From: JALYUA01 sp038229875
GTDB taxonomy: Bacteria > Acidobacteriota > Thermoanaerobaculia > UBA5066 > Gp7-AA6
DNA: 24,987 nucleotides
Direction: 5' to 3'
NCBI GenBank assembly: GCA_038229875.1
Contig: JBBROA010000063.1
Span: forward strand, 1-24,987
Shown: one piece after another, positions 22,100 to 24,987 of the stretch
Layout of the letters: each line of letters begins with the position of its first letter
Position numbering within the stretch: the stretch's first letter is position 1
Position numbers and translations under genes: made by a program
The notes under the pieces: model-generated
Told to the model about the DNA's origin: nothing
Seen by the model: only the letters and a program-made list of their open reading frames with translations
Databases searched by the model: none

Positions 22100-23599
22100 A
22101 TGACCAGCGCCCGCCCGCCGCGGCTCCTCGTCGCCAATCGGGGGGAGATCGCCCTTCGCATCTTTCGAGCGTGCCGCGATCTCGGGATCGAGACGGTGGC
22201 TGTGTTCTCGGACGCCGATCGCAGCGCGCCTCACGTCGCGGCCGCGGATTACGCCGTGCGCCTGGGTCCAGCTCCTGCTTCGGAGAGCTACCTGTCTGTC
22301 CTCGCTCTCCTGGCCGCCGCGAAAAAGACGTCGGCGACGCTGATTCATCCCGGGTACGGGTTTCTGGCGGAGAACGCCGGGTTCGCGCGGGCCTGCGTGG
22401 ACGCCGGGCTGATTTTCGTCGGCCCGACGCCCGAGGCGATCGACGCGATGGGGAGCAAGACCGTGAGCCGCGAACGGATGCGCGAGGCCGGCGTCCCGAT
22501 CGTGCCGGGTATGACGACGCCGGCGAAGGACGCGTCCGAGATCGCCGGCTTCGGGAAGAGAGCCGGGTATCCCCTCCTGCTCAAGGCCTCGGCCGGAGGC
22601 GGCGGAAAGGGGATGCGGCGGGTCGAGAACGAATCCGAAACCGCGGCCGCCTTGGCCCGGGCCTCGTCCGAAGCAAAGCTCTATTTCGGAGACGGCGCCG
22701 TCTACGCGGAAAAATTGATCGATCGGCCTCGCCATGTCGAGGTCCAGGTTGTGGGCGACCGTCACGGCCGGATCGTCGCGGTCGGGGAGCGCGAATGCAG
22801 TGTGCAGCGGAGGCACCAGAAGGTGATCGAGGAGTGCCCCTCGCCCGTCGTCGGGCCGGCCCTCCGGGCCCGGCTTTCCGAAGCGGCGGTCGCGGCCGCG
22901 CGCGCCGTCGAATACACCTCCTGCGGGACCGTGGAGTTTCTTCTCGCCTCCGACGAGTCCTTCTACTTTCTCGAGATGAACACCCGCCTCCAGGTGGAGC
23001 ACCCCGTCACCGAGGAGGTCTGGGGGGTGGACCTCGCCGCCGAGATGATCCGCATCGCGCTCGGCGAGCCTCTCTCGTTCGGAGAGCTCGAGCCCCGGGG
23101 CCACGCGATCGAATGCCGGATCTACGCCGAGGACCCGCGCCGCGGCTTTGCTCCTTCGCCCGGGACAATTACCTCGCTTCGGCTACCGTCAGGTCCGGGC
23201 GTCCGCAATGACGTCGGCGTCGAGTCGGGGTCGGTCGTTCCGATCGACTACGACCCCATGCTCGGGAAGCTGATCGTCCACGGCCCCGACCGCCCGACCG
23301 CGTTAGCAAGGTTGAAACGGGCGCTGTCGGAATACGAGATCTCGGGCGTCGAGACCACACTCCCGCTCTTCCGCCGGCTGCTCGAGATTCCGGAATTCGC
23401 GGCGGGCGATTTCGACGTCCAGTGGCTGGACCGCCGCCTCGCCGAGGGCCTCTTCCAGGAGCGACTGCCGGACGACCAGGAGATCCTGCTCGCGGCCGCC
23501 GGTGCGGCTTCACCCCGCGCGGCGTCTCGGACCGAAGCCCGGCGCGCCGAGGACGCCTCCCCCTGGCGGCGCGAATCCCGGCGGGAGCTCCTCCGATGA
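22100..23599 (+). CDS. Acyl-CoA carboxylase biotin carboxylase (alpha) subunit
   Basis: This 499-residue ATP-grasp enzyme carboxylates biotin with bicarbonate and ATP. The N-terminus is LLVANRGEIALRIFRACRDL. The ATP-binding glycine loop is KASAGGGGKGMR (GGGGKG at 166-171), and the catalytic stretch is EMNTRLQVEHPVTE (292-305). The segments HPGYGFLAENAGFA, GTVEFLL and the C-terminal domain GHAIECRIYAEDP are also present. The chosen ATG at 22100 begins right before the family N-terminus and has AGAGG upstream; an earlier in-frame ATG at 22028 would add 24 unrelated residues. The last 50 residues are an Ala/Arg-rich tail without a biotin domain, which is instead encoded by the next gene. Its stop overlaps that gene by 4 bp. 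Confidence 0.95.
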   Translation: MTSARPPRLLVANRGEIALRIFRACRDLGIETVAVFSDADRSAPHVAAADYAVRLGPAPASESYLSVLALLAAAKKTSATLIHPGYGFLAENAGFARACVDAGLIFVGPTPEAIDAMGSKTVSRERMREAGVPIVPGMTTPAKDASEIAGFGKRAGYPLLLKASAGGGGKGMRRVENESETAAALARASSEAKLYFGDGAVYAEKLIDRPRHVEVQVVGDRHGRIVAVGERECSVQRRHQKVIEECPSPVVGPALRARLSEAAVAAARAVEYTSCGTVEFLLASDESFYFLEMNTRLQVEHPVTEEVWGVDLAAEMIRIALGEPLSFGELEPRGHAIECRIYAEDPRRGFAPSPGTITSLRLPSGPGVRNDVGVESGSVVPIDYDPMLGKLIVHGPDRPTALARLKRALSEYEISGVETTLPLFRRLLEIPEFAAGDFDVQWLDRRLAEGLFQERLPDDQEILLAAAGAASPRAASRTEARRAEDASPWRRESRRELLR

Positions 23600-24123
23600 G
23601 CGCGCGCCGCATCCGGCTCAGGCTGGACACCCGACGGGGAACCGAGGACGTCCTGGTCACGAGCTCGCCCGCCGGCCCGCTCACCGTCGAGCGGTCCGGG
23701 AAGAGGGTCTCCGTGACTGTCGCGGCACTCCCTGACGGTCGCCTCTCGCTGCTGCTCGAGGACGGGCGGCAGCTCTGCGGGCGGATCGCGAAGGATCCGG
23801 CCGGCCGGGGAGTCCTCGTGACGACCCGGGCGGGTGCCGTCCGGGTGGCGATCGAGGACGCCCTCGCCCACCGGCTCGCGGCCGTCGCAGACGCGGACGA
23901 CGGGACGGGGGAGGAGGTCCACGCCCTGATGCCGGGCCGAGTGCTTGAAGTCCTCGCGCGCGAGGGGGACGAGGTCATCGGCGGCGCCGTCCTCCTGATC
24001 CTGGAGGCGATGAAAATGCAGAACGAGATCCGGGCCACCCGCGCCGGCCGGATCGGCCGGGTCGCCGTCGAGCCGGGGCAAGCGGTCGAGCGGGGGGTCC
24101 TGCTGGTTTCGATCACGGCCTGA
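23596..24123 (+). CDS. Biotin carboxyl carrier protein of the acyl-CoA carboxylase
   Basis: The protein has 175 residues. The C-terminal biotinyl domain carries EAMKMQNEI with the biotinylated lysine K140, flanked by the hairpins LMPGRVLEVLAREGDEV and GRIGRVAVEPGQAVERG. The N-terminal 100 residues are a beta-rich segment that may dock the biotin carboxylase. The start ATG at 23596 overlaps the upstream stop (ATGA), so the two subunits are probably made in step. Splitting carrier and biotin carboxylase into two genes is the usual bacterial multi-subunit layout. The frame is open further upstream, but inside the previous gene. Confidence 0.93.
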   Translation: MSARRIRLRLDTRRGTEDVLVTSSPAGPLTVERSGKRVSVTVAALPDGRLSLLLEDGRQLCGRIAKDPAGRGVLVTTRAGAVRVAIEDALAHRLAAVADADDGTGEEVHALMPGRVLEVLAREGDEVIGGAVLLILEAMKMQNEIRATRAGRIGRVAVEPGQAVERGVLLVSITA

Positions 24124-24157
24124 CCACACGTCCGGTCCGCTCCGGCCGATCCATTCG

Positions 24158-24175
24158 TTTGGATTCTAGTCCAAA
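24158..24175. other. Small hairpin after the carboxylase operon
   Basis: TTTGGA (24158-24163) and TCCAAA (24170-24175) form a 6-bp stem, 34 bases after the last carboxylase stop. As are found after it on plus rather than Ts, so it is not a standard terminator. Confidence 0.35.
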
Positions 24176-24268
24176 AAACCCCACCTTCCGATCCCCTTCC
24201 ACCGTCCTCCGTTTTCCGTTGCGCTTTGAAACCGAGACACTTAGTCTTCGCTGATCCCATCCGTCACG

Positions 24269-24285
24269 CTGGCAGTGACATTGCT
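24269..24285 (+). promoter_or_regulatory. Sigma-54 (-24/-12) promoter for the TonB-dependent receptor
   Basis: CTGGCAGTGACATTGCT matches the sigma-54 consensus YTGGCACGRNNNTTGCW at all positions but two. It has the invariant GG and GC with the required spacing. The predicted start lies near 24296, about 57 nt before the receptor ATG. An NtrC-family activator is encoded at 11559 in the same window. Confidence 0.68.
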
Positions 24286-24340
24286 CTACGGCTTCTGATT
24301 CGAGGTACCAATCGCGACCCTGTTTCTCTGAACTGCTTTT

Positions 24341-24347
24341 AAGGAGG
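24341..24347 (+). promoter_or_regulatory. Perfect Shine-Dalgarno (AAGGAGG) for the receptor
   Basis: AAGGAGG lies 5 bases before the ATG at 24353. It is the strongest ribosome site in the window and contrasts with the leaderless-looking genes. Confidence 0.85.
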
Positions 24348-24352
24348 CACGA

Positions 24353-24987
24353 ATGAAGTTCGGATTCCGATTTACCCTCTTTCTGGCGGTCTGCCTGATC
24401 CTCGCTCCTCTCGCCGTCTTCGCACAGACGACGGGGACGATCGAAGGTTCAGTCACCGACCAGAACGGCGGCGCGCTGCCCGGCGTGACGGTGGAGCTGA
24501 CAAGCCCCAACCTTCAGGGCACCCGCACCGCGGTCACGGGCAACGACGGCCGGTATCGTTTCGTCTCGCTCCCGCCGGGCCGGTACACGGTCATCGGGAA
24601 TCTCTCCGGATTCGGCAACGTGCAGAAAGCGGCGAACGTCCAGCTCGACAAAACCGCTGACGTCAACCTGCAGTTGAGCCTCGCGACCAAGGAATCGGTC
24701 ACGGTCACCGGTGAGGCGCCGATCGTGGACGTCACCTCGACGACCACCGGAACCAACTACACCGCCAAGGTCATGGACAAGCTTCCGATCGGGCGCAACT
24801 ACGCGTCGATCGTGCTGTCCCAGCCGGGCGTGCAGACGGACAGCGGCGAGACCCAGGGCCGCTCCCTCGCGCTCTCGATCTACGGCTCGACCTCTGCCGA
24901 GAACCTCTTCCTGATCGACGGCGTCAATACGACGAACGTCATCAAGGGGTTCCAGGGCAAAGCGATCAACACCGAGTTCATCCAGGA
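24353..24987 (+). CDS. TonB-dependent receptor with carboxypeptidase-regulatory-like N-terminal domain (partial, runs off right edge)
   Basis: The first 211 residues are visible. A signal peptide (FTLFLAVCLILAPLAVFA, cut near residue 24) is followed by a carboxypeptidase-regulatory-like beta-sandwich domain at about 27-108 (GTIEGSVTDQNGGALPGVTV, GRYRFVSLPPGRYTV). The plug domain then begins with ESVTVTGEAPIVDV and continues through KLPIGRNYASIVLSQPGV to LIDGVNTTN. This Oar/SusC-like architecture is abundant in Acidobacteriota and in Bacteroidota; such proteins import or bind large substrates across the outer membrane. The beta-barrel is outside the window, so the substrate is unknown. Expression is probably sigma-54 driven, and the ribosome site is perfect. 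Confidence 0.93.
   Translation, partial: MKFGFRFTLFLAVCLILAPLAVFAQTTGTIEGSVTDQNGGALPGVTVELTSPNLQGTRTAVTGNDGRYRFVSLPPGRYTVIGNLSGFGNVQKAANVQLDKTADVNLQLSLATKESVTVTGEAPIVDVTSTTTGTNYTAKVMDKLPIGRNYASIVLSQPGVQTDSGETQGRSLALSIYGSTSAENLFLIDGVNTTNVIKGFQGKAINTEFIQ

Noticed and set aside
24158..24175. Rho-independent terminator after the carboxylase operon
   Set aside because: The stem is short and the run after it is A, not T, on the transcribed strand.

Overview
The window is high-GC bacterial chromosome carrying ordinary housekeeping and envelope genes. The best guess is Acidobacteriota, with a deltaproteobacterial or myxobacterial-type lineage as the alternative. The clues are a TonB-dependent receptor with an N-terminal carboxypeptidase-regulatory-like domain, a DUF507 gene, a three-part acyl-CoA carboxylase, SelA, TldD/TldE, and an adventurous type IV pilus tip cluster. 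No rRNA, tRNA, CRISPR array, insertion sequence or phage gene was seen.

Layout. (1) 1-1485, minus strand: the 5' part of a large HEAT-repeat protein. Its last visible residues look like the entry into a PilT-type retraction ATPase. (2) 1833-11490, plus strand: a tightly coupled minor-pilin operon (FimT/GspH, PilV, PilW, PilX, a giant PilY1 adhesin and an exported FxLYD-like protein), closed by a strong terminator at 11514-11535. The genes overlap by 4 bp or slightly more, so they are probably translationally coupled and made as one pilus-tip complex. (3) 11559-12923: an NtrC-type sigma-54 response regulator with no adjacent kinase. (4) 13185-14820, minus: selA followed by a small putative lipoprotein, so the organism probably inserts selenocysteine. 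(5) 14874-16518, plus: a two-gene unit of unknown role, a coiled-coil-like cytoplasmic protein and an exported TPR protein. (6) 16625-19197, minus: tldE-tldD metalloprotease pair. (7) 19299-19577: DUF507. (8) 19622-24123: biotin-dependent acyl-CoA carboxylase (carboxyltransferase, biotin carboxylase, biotin carrier), interrupted by a decayed membrane glycosyltransferase. (9) 24353 to the right edge: a TonB-dependent receptor behind a near-consensus sigma-54 promoter and a perfect Shine-Dalgarno.

Themes. Several transcription units start with a TANNNT -10-like box only 6-9 nt before the ATG and no ribosome site, which suggests leaderless mRNAs. Operon-internal genes use ATGA overlaps, while selA, the TPR gene and the TonB receptor have real Shine-Dalgarno sites. 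Two intergenic spots hold arrays of 7-bp units beginning AGC. The most interesting items are the PilY1 whose von Willebrand A domain is split by a roughly 750-residue insertion carrying a 278-residue Thr/Pro stalk, the probable HEAT-PilT fusion next door, the sigma-54 promoter on the receptor, and the AGC-heptamer arrays. All family assignments are from reading the sequence; no search was run.
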